From positions 24,225,549 through 24,289,548 of the forward strand of contig CM072162.1 of NCBI GenBank assembly GCA_036850595.1: a stretch of DNA of 64,000 nucleotides, given 5' to 3'. The notes under the pieces were generated by a model, which worked only from the letters and a program-made list of their open reading frames with translations, was not told where the DNA came from and ran no database searches. This document shows, one piece after another, positions 34,601 to 44,300 of the stretch. The first letter of the stretch is position 1; every line of letters begins with the position of its first letter. Made by a program: the position numbers and the translations under genes. The DNA is from Rhyacichthys aspro (lineage: Eukaryota; Chordata; Actinopteri; Gobiiformes; Rhyacichthyidae).

Positions 34601-37600
34601 GAAGCACTTTGAGGCAATTGTTGTTGCGATACTGGGCTATACAAATAAAATTAAATTGAATTGAATTGTGAAATAAAATCCCACTGAAGGTGATCATCAG
34701 CTGGAGTCCAGACGGAGTTAGACCCGAGCTTTGTTCTTGAAGTGAGTGTTCTTGAAAACTGACTCCTCTCGACCTAAGTTTGACATTTCACTTTTCTCTG
34801 CTCTGTTATTTAAATGTTTGTCTTCTTAATATTTATAGATGATATGTATACCTCTTTAATTGTTCTATTTGCTCACTTCTCTTTAGTGTTTAACACCTGT
34901 TTGTGCTGAGATTGGTTAAAGAACAGAGACCCTCTGAGACCGAGTCAGATCCAGGAAAAACCTGTCATCATTAAACCCTGCAGCGCTTCCTCTGAAGGTC
35001 ACATGACTCACAGGAAAAACACTGGGACTGGCCCTGACTCACAAAAACACGCAAAAACACACAAAAACACACAAACACACAAAAACACACAAAAACACAC
35101 AAAAACACACAAACACACACAAACACACACAAAACAGACACAAAAACACACAAAAACACGCAAAAACACACAAAACAGACACAAAAAACACATGAAAAAC
35201 ACACAATAACACACAAGAAAACACACAAACACACTCAAGAAAACACGTAAAAACACAAAGGAAAACCACAAGAAAACCATGAAGATCCAACTTCTGGACT
35301 GTTCTGCAGCAAATGAATATGAATTTTATACTTTTACAGATTTGAGGATGAATGAAAGAGTAAATAAAAGTGTATAAATCTGGAGTAGACCTGGACTAAA
35401 CCTGGACTAAACCAGAGCAGTGTTTTTCATTTCAGTTTCTTGCTCTTTTCTGTCCCTTTTTATTTAAAAATTTTAAATGTATTTATTGTTTGTTTGTTTG
35501 TTTGTTCAGAGTGAAATCAGTAAAGTCCGAGCGGTGAGACTCTGACAGAAACTGTTCCAAAGAAAAGCAGCTGCAGAAAACAACACAAGGCTGTGATTCA
35601 TGAGAAAAACCTCCTGAAACCAGAGCCCAGACTTCAAACACACCTGCGGCTCAGGTGAGAGGCTCAGGTGAGACTCAGGAGAGACTCAGGTGAGGCTCAG
35701 GTGAGGCTCAGGTGAGGCTCAGGTGAGGCTCAGGTGAGGCTCAGGTGAGGCTCAGGTGAGGCTCAGGTGAGACTCAGGAGAGACTCAGGTGAGGCTCAGG
35801 TGAGACTCAGGAGAGACTCAGGTGAGGCTCAGGTGAGGCTCAGGTGAGAGGCTCAGGTGAGGCTCAGTTAAGAGGCTCAGGTGAGGCTCAGGTGAGACTC
35901 AGGTGAGACTCAGGTGAGGCTCAGTTGAGAGGCTCAGGTGAGGCTCAGGAGACAGGTTTTATTGAGATTTGAACAGGTTTTAGTTGGATTTGAATAGGGT
36001 TTAGGTTAGTCCTAATCACAGACCAGGACCAGGACCAGAGTAAGACCAGATTCAGAGGGACTTCCTTCAGACGGAGACAGGTCTGAGCAGGTTCAGCTGC
36101 AGTCACTGCTCTTTCATTAAACTCTGATCAGACACAGACTTTACAACAGCCTCGTCCTGTTTTCACATTATTTTGAAATCAATTAAAACAAATAAAATCT
36201 AATTAAACTAAGATCAGAGTCACTTTGATCCAGGTTCAGAGACTTTTACAGAAAAAGAGGAACAGTTCATGTCACGCAGCACCTGCTCATTCTGTTCCGT
36301 CACATTCATCAAATAACTCACATTTTTCCTGCTCAGAACCCTCCAGAGTCTGGGAACGGGACTTTAACAGGTTTTAGGTGGATTTGATCAGGTTTTGGCT
36401 GGATCTAAACAAGTTTTACTAAGATCTGAACAAATTTTCTGACACTGATGCATTTAGTTTGTGTTTGGTTTAAAGGTCTTCCTCAAAAACACTGTTATTT
36501 TCAGAAACAAAATGGCCGCCCTGTGTCTGACCTGACTGAGGCGGCAGCACTCGTCCTGAAGGCTCTGAGTCCCGCGCTCTTCACAAACCTCTTCATCAGC
36601 TTCAGTTTCCGGATCCACTTTAGCCTCACTTTGACCCAAATCCAGTTTTTTCCCCGAAGCACGCTCCTCCGTCAGGTTTCCATCGGTCGGCTCCTGGTCC
36701 TGGTTCTGGTCCCGGTTCTGGTCCTGGTTCTGGTCCTGGTCCTGGTCCTGGTTCTGGGGGTTCGTGTCCGGACTTGAATCCCCGGAATCGCAGGAGGACT
36801 CTCGGCTGTGGACGAAGCTCTTCTCGGACCCGACGGGCGTAGAGTCGCTCTGCAGCTCCACTCCCGAGTCCTCCGACTCAAACTTGTACAAAGGAGCCTT
36901 GCACAAAATGGCCGCCAGGTAGTCGCAGTCCGGAGTGGACTTCTGGGACGGGTTTTGGGTGGATTTGGCCCGGTTTTGGTCGGGGTTTTCGGGGTCAGAC
37001 GCAGAGGAGACGGAGGAGAAGGAGTCGTCGGAGATCTGCAGGTTTTTGTAGGAGTTACTGAAGAGCTTCATTTTGGTCAAAACCACTTTGTTTTCCACGA
37101 CAGCGTCAGATTTACCTGGAAACAGAAGAAGACAGTGACCCAGGTGTTGAGATGAGTTTGGTCGTGTGTGTTTCTCAGTGAAGTAAAAAAGTCTGAAACT
37201 AGAGTCTGTCTCAGGTATTTCACACTGAGACGTAATAAGACCAGGGTCAGACCAGAACTCACCAAACACCTGAGTTAGACCGGCTTTAGACCGGCTTTAG
37301 ACCGGCTTTAGTCCTGAGTTAGACCTGATATGGTCCTGAGTTAGACCTGAGTTAGACCTGAGTTAGACCTGAGTTCTGAGGTTTAGAGGTAACTTCAGGT
37401 TCATCTCTGGGTTTTCAGTTTCTGAAGCTGGTTCAGTATTTCATGAGGTAGATCTCTGTAGAAAGGATTAAACTGCTCCAGATCAGGTTTAGATCCAGTA
37501 TGAGGACAGAAACACAGCCACCGACCAATCACAGAAGAGAACACAGCCGGGTTGAACCGGGTTGAACCGGGTTGAACCGGGTCGAGTGCACTCCAGAGAC

Positions 37601-39429
37601 CGAGGTCCAGGTTAGTCCTGTTTTCAGTGAAGTCCTGCTGAAACCTGATCCCAGAGCTGTTCCTGTTCTGTTAAAACTCAAACTGAGACATTTCTCTGAT
37701 TCATTTTATTTTAAATCAGTGCGTTTCTTCTGAGTTTGTTTTTGTGACCTTTGTGCTGTTATTTACCCCAGAGCCTTTAAACTGAGCTCAGGGCTGGAGT
37801 TTAGGGGCAGTTTAGGAAAATGGGATCAGAATCTTCCACAAACTCTGAGAGAAAAGAGGCGTCCTGCAGAGTTTCCAGAAAGAGACCAAAATATGAGATT
37901 ATGGAGCTTGAAGAGAAATAATCCGTCTTTTGTTCCGGCTCCAGCTCAGTTTGAAGAGACTCTGGGGAACGCTTCAGAAAAACTCAAACTGAAGAACGAG
38001 CCGAGAACACTCTATTTTATCTGACAATTTATGATCGACTGGAAACTCATATTTTTTCATCTTTTGACAAAAACAGGAAACAGTTTGGAGCAGAATTAGT
38101 TTGAGTGAAAACAGCTGCTGCCTTTTCCTTCGACAAACTCTGACACAACTTTCTGTTGTTGTAAGTTTGTAGTGAATCTGAAGCAGCTTCTGGACTGAAT
38201 TCAGAGAAGAGTCCGGTGTTAAATGTCTCATATTTCGCTGTAATCTGTGAGGAATGTGAAGAATCCGCCCACGTCACGCTCCTCCAGCCACACTCAGCTG
38301 TTACTGTTTGAATAAAATCTACTGTTTCTGTCAAACAGAGGTTAACCATTACTGAGGGGGCCCAGCGGGGCTCAGGGGGGGCTCAGGGGGGGTCGGGGGG
38401 GCCCAGAGGGGCTATGGGGGGCCTGAGGGGCTCAGGGGGGGCCCAGAGGGGCTCAGGGGGGGCCCAGAGGGGGTCGTGGGGGCTCAGGGGGGCTATGGGG
38501 GGCCTGAGGGGCTATGGGGGACCTGAGGGGTTCAGGGGGGCCTGATGGGCTCTGAGGGGTCACGTAACTGTGAGGTCATGTGACTGGGTTAATAACAGGT
38601 GAGGTCCAGGTGTTGTTCATAAACACAGCTGTGTCCTGTCATTACTTTAGTCCTGACTCATCACCTGCTCAGACCTGTCCAGACCTGGTTTAGTCCTGGT
38701 TTAGACCTGGTTTAGACCTGGTTTAGACCAGTTTCAAAACATCTGGGTTTTTAAGGTTTTGTTTTGTTTATAATTTTGTAAAAAAAAACAACAACAAAAA
38801 AAACATTTTCCAATAAAAAATTATTCTGATTTACAAACTCATTTTTGGACGTTTTTTTTTTAAAGTTCAGATCCAGTATTAATCAGACACTTTCACTACT
38901 GTTTACTCCTGAGTCCGGTCCAGTCCGGTCCCCTCCGGTCCAGTCCGGTCCAGTCCGGTCCAGTCCAGTCCGGTCCCCTCCGGTCCAGTCCGGTCCAGTC
39001 CAGTCCGGTCCAGTCCGGTCCGGTCCGGTCCAGTCCGGTCCGGTCCGGTCCAGTCCGGTCTCGTGGGGTCCTGGTTCAAACTGATATGATGATAATATGA
39101 GGAAAGGAGAGGCAAGACCATAAACATATACAGACTTTATAATAATCATTAAATGAAGAAATCATTGAGGAATTGACCTTTTAATGATTCTTTTCTGTGG
39201 AGTTTTGAGACTGGTGTTTGTGAACTTTAACCATGACCCAATGAAACATGAAAATACTTTCAAATGTGAGAGAGATGGCTCTGTTTAAATGGAGCTGAAT
39301 AAATCAGACTTTTGTATTAAATATTTTGTTTTAAATAGACTGTAAATAATGTAAATATAAAGAGTGCGTACCTTGTCTCCACCTGCTCCACACCAACATC
39401 AGGCCGTTCTTCCTCCGTTTCACACTCAT
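28628..39429 (-). CDS. Unrecognised 376-residue protein with coiled coil
   Basis: Seven exons join perfectly in frame: 39429-39372, 37115-36532, 31336-31211, 30913-30763, 29718-29639, 29199-29081 and 28640-28628. The start MSVKRRKNGLMLVWSRW is basic. Residues 20-214, all in one exon, are polar and Ser/Asp-rich, with conserved-looking segments (FSNSYKNLQISDDSFSSVSS; DYLAAILCKAPLYKFESEDS) and a low-complexity D/Q/N tract. Residues about 220-250 (LQQVCGLMERISRLQRQLCS) look like a short coiled coil. Next comes DFLLQQCSCGAADLVFTEV, and the C-terminus is basic (HRCSSSWGRVQDLLKTRLRS) ending LYRKVQ. There is no signal peptide or membrane segment. I do not recognise the family. The last four-codon exon is the least certain part. 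An L2-like LINE lies in the 5.2-kb second intron. Confidence 0.7.
28641..29078. repeat. 11-bp/6-bp compound minisatellite
   Basis: CCAGACCAGGT units interrupted by (GATCCA)n blocks, filling the last intron of the unnamed gene. Both strands stay open for more than 100 codons because of the period. Confidence 0.93.
29280..29636. repeat. CCTGGT/CTGGT minisatellite
   Basis: A dense array of TCCTGG and TCTGG units in an intron of the unnamed gene, ending at the donor that follows the exon at 29639-29718. Confidence 0.93.
29728..29882. repeat. CAAAATACACCAGAAATACAT array
   Basis: AT-rich tandem array of CAAAATACAC / CAGAAATACA blocks, 10-21 bp apart, starting about 10 bp upstream (minus strand) of the exon at 29718. 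Confidence 0.9.
29886..30329. repeat. 10-bp array GAGTCCCYCT
   Basis: About 44 copies of a 10-bp unit GAGTCCCCCT/GAGTCCCTCT, adjacent to the previous array in the same intron. Confidence 0.94.
30674..30761. repeat. 11-bp array CCCGGTCTGGT
   Basis: Eight copies ending directly at the splice donor of the exon at 30763-30913 (minus strand). Confidence 0.9.
30928..31190. repeat. 11-bp array GGTTTAGACCT/GGTTTAGTCCT
   Basis: About 24 copies of the 11-bp family unit, filling the intron between the exons at 30763-30913 and 31211-31336. Confidence 0.94.
31737..31857. repeat. 10-bp array GGACTAACGC
   Basis: Twelve copies of GGACTAACGC/GGACTAACTC, immediately before the LINE remnant. Confidence 0.94.
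31982..32395 (+). repeat. 52-bp tandem expansion inside the LINE reverse transcriptase
   Basis: Eight nearly identical 52-bp units of the segment that encodes the reverse transcriptase motif LLDLSAAF in intact elements. Since 52 is not a multiple of three, each unit shifts the frame. Confidence 0.95.
33365..33905 (+). repeat. 37-bp tandem expansion at the LINE reading-frame end
   Basis: About 14 copies of a 37-bp unit (AGGGCTTATGGTCAGGACAT...) generated from the last codons of the LINE protein (RAYGQD). A decayed patch lies at about 33600-33705. Confidence 0.94.
34044..34112. repeat. G-run/C-run inverted structure
   Basis: Runs of about 14 G, then CCCC/GGCC, about 15 C, about 11 G and further C-rich blocks, inside the LINE 3' UTR. 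They are flanked by direct copies of CTCTCCTCTGGGGGA. The sequence may form hairpins or quadruplexes and may be inexactly assembled. Confidence 0.85.
35036..35262. repeat. ACACAAAAAC minisatellite
   Basis: Array of CACAAAAACA units, giving Cys/Val/Phe-rich open frames on the minus strand that are not genes. Located in the long intron 2 of the unnamed gene. Confidence 0.93.
35650..35955. repeat. 11-bp array GGCTCAGGTGA
   Basis: About 27 copies with GACTCAGGAGA variants, in intron 2 of the unnamed gene. Confidence 0.94.
37270..38340. other. Intron 1 of the unnamed gene, largely unique sequence
   Basis: Short CGGCTTTAGAC and GGGTTGAACC tandem patches near 37275-37370 and 37550-37580, then unique AT-balanced sequence. 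Minus-strand open frames at 37974-38349 (85-100 codons) have no recognisable domain or flanking splice support. Confidence 0.5.
38345..38560. repeat. G-rich degenerate minisatellite
   Basis: Repeats of GGCCCAGAGGGGCTCAGGGG-type units with long G runs on the plus strand; candidate G-quadruplex sequence. Confidence 0.88.
38914..39062. repeat. 10-bp array CAGTCCGGTC
   Basis: About 15 copies, some as CCCTCCGGTC or CGGTCCGGTC, in intron 1 of the unnamed gene. Confidence 0.93.
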
Positions 39430-39469
39430 CCTCAGCGTTTAGTCCAGCACAAAGTCCACACAGAACCGG

Positions 39470-39602
39470 TCCTGGTGTAGACCTGGTTTAGTCCTAGTTT
39501 GGTCCTGGTTTAGACCTGGTTTAATCCTGGTTTAGTCCTGGTTTAGTCCTGGTTTGGTCCTGGTTTAGTCCTGGTTTGGTCCTGGTTTAGTCCTAGTTTG
39601 GT
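39470..39602. repeat. 11-bp family array upstream of the unnamed gene
   Basis: GGTTTAGTCCT / GGTTTGGTCCT units about 50 bp upstream of the inferred start codon at 39429, placing the family in the 5' UTR or promoter region. Confidence 0.9.
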
Positions 39603-39656
39603 CTCGCTCCAGAGACATGACAGTTCTGTGAGCGACAGAGAGAGAGCTGAGCATTC

Positions 39657-39962
39657 CTCTGAGGAGGGAGGAGACGAGGAGGGAGGAGACGAGGAGGGAG
39701 GAGACGAGGACAGAGGAGGGAGGAGACGAGGACAGAGGAGGGAGGAGACAAGGACAGAGGAGGGAGGAGACGAGGAGGGAGGAGACGAGGACAGAGGAGG
39801 GAGGAGACGAGGACAGAGGAGGGAGGAGACGAGGACAGAGGAGGGAGGAGACGAGGACAGAGGAGGGAGGAGACGAGGACAGAGGAGGGAGGAGACGAGG
39901 AGGGAGGAGACAAGGACAGAGGAGGGAGGAGACAAGGACAGAGGAGGGAGGAGACGAGGAGG
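39657..39962. repeat. 22-bp purine-rich minisatellite
   Basis: GGAGACGAGGACAGAGGAGGGA units, entirely purine-rich on the plus strand over about 300 bp. It leaves several frames open on both strands without coding meaning. Confidence 0.94.
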
Positions 39963-40025
39963 GTGAGTACATTCCTTGTACAGAGCCCTCACTCTCAGCC
40001 CGACCTCTGCTGGAGACTCTCTGGA

Positions 40026-40442
40026 AAAGACTTAGACCTGGTTTAGTCCTGGTTTAGACCTGGTTTAGTCCTGGTTTAGTCCTGGTTTAGACCTGGTTTA
40101 GACCTGGTTTAGACCTGGTTTAGACCTGGTTTAGACCTGGTTTAGACCTTGTTTAGACCTGGTTTAGACCTGGTTTAGACCTGGTTTAGACCTTGTTTAG
40201 TCCTGGTTTAGACCTGGTTTAGACCTGGTTAAGACCTGGTTTAGACCTGGTTTAGACCTTGTTTAGACCTTGTTTAGACCTGGTTTAGACCTGGTTTAGT
40301 CCTGGTTTAGACCTTGTTTAGACCTTGTTTAGACCTGGTTTAGACCTGGTTTAGTCCTGGTTTAGTCCTGGTTTAGACCTGGTTTAGTCCTGGTTTAGAC
40401 CTTGATTAGACCTGGTTTAGACCTGGTTTAGACCTGGTTTAG
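40026..40442. repeat. 11-bp array GGTTTAGACCT
   Basis: About 38 copies of the 11-bp family unit between the unnamed gene and AIFM2. Confidence 0.95.
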
Positions 40443-41195
40443 AGAATATTTCATTCATAATTCAAGTCAAACAGGTCACTCTTCAAATGCAGCCAGCGCA
40501 AAAAAAAACAAAATAAACTTAATAAAATACAGTTTCTCTGATGCTTGAAGGTTTGTTCATAAAGTATTTATAATGATTAATTGAATATCTACAAGACTTT
40601 ACAAAACATTTAATAAAAGAAAAATACAAAGAAGAATCACCAAATAATGAATATATTTACCAGTCATTACAAAAAATGAATTATCTATATTAAAAATCAA
40701 ATATTATTTATAAAAGAGCAGGTTATTATTTACAAAGAAATGAAGAGGATTAATTAATGCCTGTTCTGTCTTTGTCTGATTGTCCTGCGTGTTTCTCAGA
40801 GCAGCGCCCCCTGCTGGACACACTGTGCTCTGCTGATGTTAAACCTGTGTCTGTTCAAACCAAGATCATTTCAGAATAAAACTGGGATTTCATTAAAACT
40901 GTAATATAACCATAATCCTAAACCCTAAAGAAGTACTTAAAGATATTTACTTTAATACTCTTCAGTGATATTCTTACAGTTTTAAGTAAAAACGCTGCAG
41001 GTTTAATGTCTCACGGTATTTTTATTGATTTTATTTTATTTGTTTATTGCATTAGAAAAAGTGAAAATAAATATAAAAAGTAAACTTTGCAAAAGCTCTA
41101 CATTTGTTTTTTAATTTTACAGAAACACATCTCGACTGTTCTCACATCAACACATTCTACTCTACTCTACTCTACTCTATTATATTAAAATTACA
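40443..41195. other. Intergenic and AIFM2 3' region
   Basis: AT-rich unique sequence with no coding exon. Several TTTATT hexamers (AATAAA on the minus strand) near 41020-41040 could end the AIFM2 transcript. Confidence 0.4.
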
Positions 41196-41199
41196 ACAA

Positions 41200-41326
41200 G
41201 ACCCAGCACCAGGACCGTCCCGGGGCTCAGGACCCAGGACCGTCCCGGGGCTCAGGACCCAGGACCGTCCCGGGGCTCAGGACCCAGGACCGTCCCGGGG
41301 CTCAGGACCCAGGACCGTCCCGGGGC
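41200..41326 (-). repeat. 25-bp array seeded by the AIFM2 stop codon
   Basis: Five copies of GGGCTCAGGACCCAGGACCG + TCCCG on the plus strand. The first copy (minus-strand sense) contains the final codons GDGPGS and stop of AIFM2, so the remaining units repeat the stop region in the 3' UTR. Confidence 0.92.
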
Positions 41327-44300
41327 TGTCTCTGGCCCATCTCCCTCCAGGACTTCCAGAGCAGCAGGTCCCGGCTCTTCCCCAGAGACACCAGGCTCCG
41401 GGGCAGACGCACTCCACTGAACTGCCCCACTCCATCATCAGCCCCAAGAGCCAGCAGCATGGTTACCCTGCCTGGACAAGACCAGATACAGGCCGGGTTA
41501 AACCGGGCCTGGACGAGACAAGACCAGAGATAGAGACAGTCCCAGCCTAGTCCCAGCCTAGTCCCAGTACCAGTCTAATCCCAGTCCCAGTCTAGTCCCA
41601 GTCCCAGTCCAGTCCCAGTCTAGTCCCAGTCCCAGTCCAGTCCCAGTCCAGTCCAGTCCAGTCCAGTCCAGTCCGTACCTGTGTGGTAGGAGTCCAGAGG
41701 CCTCCCGCTGAGACTGTGCAGGATGTTGCTGACGGCCACAGCGGCGTGCAGACCTGCGTGGTAGGCCATCTTGGGCTCCTGGAGGTGAGCACAGTCTCCA
41801 ACAGCGAAGACGTTGGAGAAGCCCTCCACCTGCAGCTGAGGGTTCACCTTCAGAGCTCCGTCAGGCGCCAGGGCGGAGGCTGCAGACGGAGCAGAACACA
41901 GTCAAAACTCACATGCGGCAGATTAAAACAAACTCCAGACCAGTTCTGCTGTAGCCCCCTCTGGATCTGGATCTGGATCTGGTCTGGTTCTGGGTCTGGG
42001 TCTGGGTCTGGTTCTGTTCTGGATCTGGATCTGGATCTGGTCTGGATCTGGTTCTGGTCTGGATCTGGTTCTGGTTCTGGATCTGGTTCAGGTTCAGGTT
42101 CAGGTTCTGGTCTGGTTCTGGTCTGGTTCTGGTTCTGGTTCTGGTCCGGTTCCGGTTCCGGGTCCGGATCCGGTTCCGGGTCCGGGTCCGGTTCCGGTTC
42201 CGGGTTCTGGATCTGGTTCTGGTCTGGGTCTGGGTCTGGTCTGGTTCTGATAATGTGAACAGGCTTTAGTGACTTGATGGAAACACTGAACCAGAATAAT
42301 CCGAGAACTGTGGGTAATTAGAAAACACGTGTTTACATTCACTTCTGAAATGTGATAATCATCAAACCCTGGTTTAGATGCTTCAGTCCATTGTTGTATA
42401 TGTTCGTACGTAAGACACAAACTTCCATCCTGTTATTTTCAAAACCTTGGTCTCGTCTTGTTGAACGACGCCTGTGGTCTTAGCGTTAGCGTTAGCTCCT
42501 AATGTGGAGTGTATAGATCTGCTGCTGCTGTCCTTCGTTTATACGCCGTGTTTGTTGTGTTTTATTCTCCGCTAACGTTGGGACTAAATAAAAAAGTAAC
42601 TTCCGTTTCCTGCGCATTTTTTGTTTTACATGTGCTCATTTGTAAAAGAACGAAATAAATCAGATGAAACATGCCACAGATTGGTCTTGTCCTGATAATT
42701 GTAAAATCAGATATTTGTGAAGCAGACTCACAGAAGGAGGAGGCGTAGGCGCCGGAGTTGACCCTGAGGCCGGTGCAGTCCAGGATCAGGTCTGTGCTCA
42801 GACTCAGGCCTTTGTCGGTGACGACGACGGTGTTTCTCTGGAGCTCGTTCAGAGGCAGCTCCTTCAGGTTCAGCACCTTCTGCCCTGCTCCGAGAAAAAC
42901 ACGCATCTGAATACACCCCAACCTGCCCCATCCACCTCCCCAACCTGCCCCAACCTGCCCCAACCTGACCCCAACCTGACCCCAACCTGCCCCAACCTGC
43001 CCCATCCACCTCCCCAACCTGCCCCAACCTGACCCCAACCTGCCCCATCCACCTCCCCAACCTGCCCCAACCTGCCCCATCCACCTCCCCAACCTGCCCC
43101 AACCTGCCCCATCCACCTCCCCAACCTGCCCCAACCTGCCCCAACCTGACCCCAACCTGCCCCAACCTGCCCCATCCACCTCCCCAACCTGCCCCAACCT
43201 GCCCCAACCTGACCCCAACCTGCCCCAACCTGCCCCATCCACCTCCCCAACCTGACCCAACCTGCCCCATCCACCTCCCCAACCTGACCCCAACCTGACC
43301 CCAACCTGACCCAACCTGCCCCAACCTGACCCCAACCTGACCCAACCTGCCCCAACCTGACCCCAACCTGACCCAACCTGCCCCAACCTGACCCCAACCT
43401 GACCCAACCTGCCCCAACCTGCCCCATCCACCTCCCCAACCTGACCCAACCTGCCCCAACCTGCCCCATCCACCTCCCCAACCTGACCCCAACCTGCCCC
43501 AACCTGACCCCAACCTGACCCAACCTGCCCCAACCTGACCCCAACCTGACCCAACCTGCCCCAACCTGACCCCAACCTGACCCAACCTGCCCCAACCTGC
43601 CCCATCCACCTCCCCAACCTGCCCCAACCTGCCCCATCCACCTCCCCAACCTGCCCCAACCTGACCCCAACCTGCCCCATCCACCTCCCCAACCTGCCCC
43701 AACCTGCCCCATCCACCTCCCCAACCTGACCCAACCTGCCCCATCCACCTCCCCAACCTGCCCCAACCTGCCCCATCCACCTCCCCAACCTGCCCCAACC
43801 TGCCCCATCCACCTCCCCAACCTGACCCAACCTGCCCCAACCTGCCCCATCCACCTCCCCAACCTGACCCCAACCTGCCCCAACCTGACCCCAACCTGCC
43901 CCATCCACCTCCCCAACCTGCCCCAACCTGACCCAACCTGCCCCAACCTGCCCCATCCACCTCCCCAACCTGACCCGAACCTGCCCCAACCTGACCCCAA
44001 CCTGCCCCATCCACCTCACGACCCACCAGACCTGGTTCAGACCTGGTCCAGACCTGGTTTTGCTCGGTCTTACCCAGCAGGATCTCCACGCCCTTCTCCA
44101 GTAGAACCTGTTTGGCCTGGTTCCTGACGCTGGGCAGAAGTTCTGCGTCGGTCAGAACCGGTCTTGAGTGGATCAGAACCACCTTCTTCTGACGATACTG
44201 GGACTTGACCTCAGCAGCAAGCTCCACCCCCGAAGACCCGCCCCCCACCACGAGAACCGAGTCTGCAGACCGGACCTGGAACCAGAACACGCCTGAGACC

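Larger units (their letters stand above)
31870..34672 (+). mobile_element. L2-like non-LTR retrotransposon, 3' part, inactive
   Basis: Reading through several frames gives a typical fish L2-type reverse transcriptase: ERIVSKQL, then VLVLLDLS, GSVLGPILFTLYMLPLGN, a catalytic box read as CYAVDTQLYL, KTEAIIQGPRNLRGTLSN, LDGVSVASSSTVRNLGVILD, TRLDYCNSLLAGCPNN, and a C-terminal frame at 33063-33398 (SYLRDLIESYHPNRTLRSQN ... RLKTFLFDRAYG). The usual YADD catalytic motif is YAVD here, and there are many stops and frameshifts. The 3' end carries the conserved tail GAAGCACTTTGAGGCAATTG followed by AAATAAAATTAAATTGAATT at about 34605-34672. Two tandem expansions lie inside it. It inserted in an intron of the unnamed gene, antisense to that gene. 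Confidence 0.88.

Noticed and set aside
34971..35290. Cys/Val/Phe-rich minus-strand frames resembling a membrane protein
   Set aside because: They are a translation of an ACACAAAAAC array with no start context or splice support.
39543..39992. Ser/Pro/Leu-rich frames of 106-149 codons and an opposing Glu/Arg/Gly frame
   Set aside because: They are products of a 22-bp purine-rich array.
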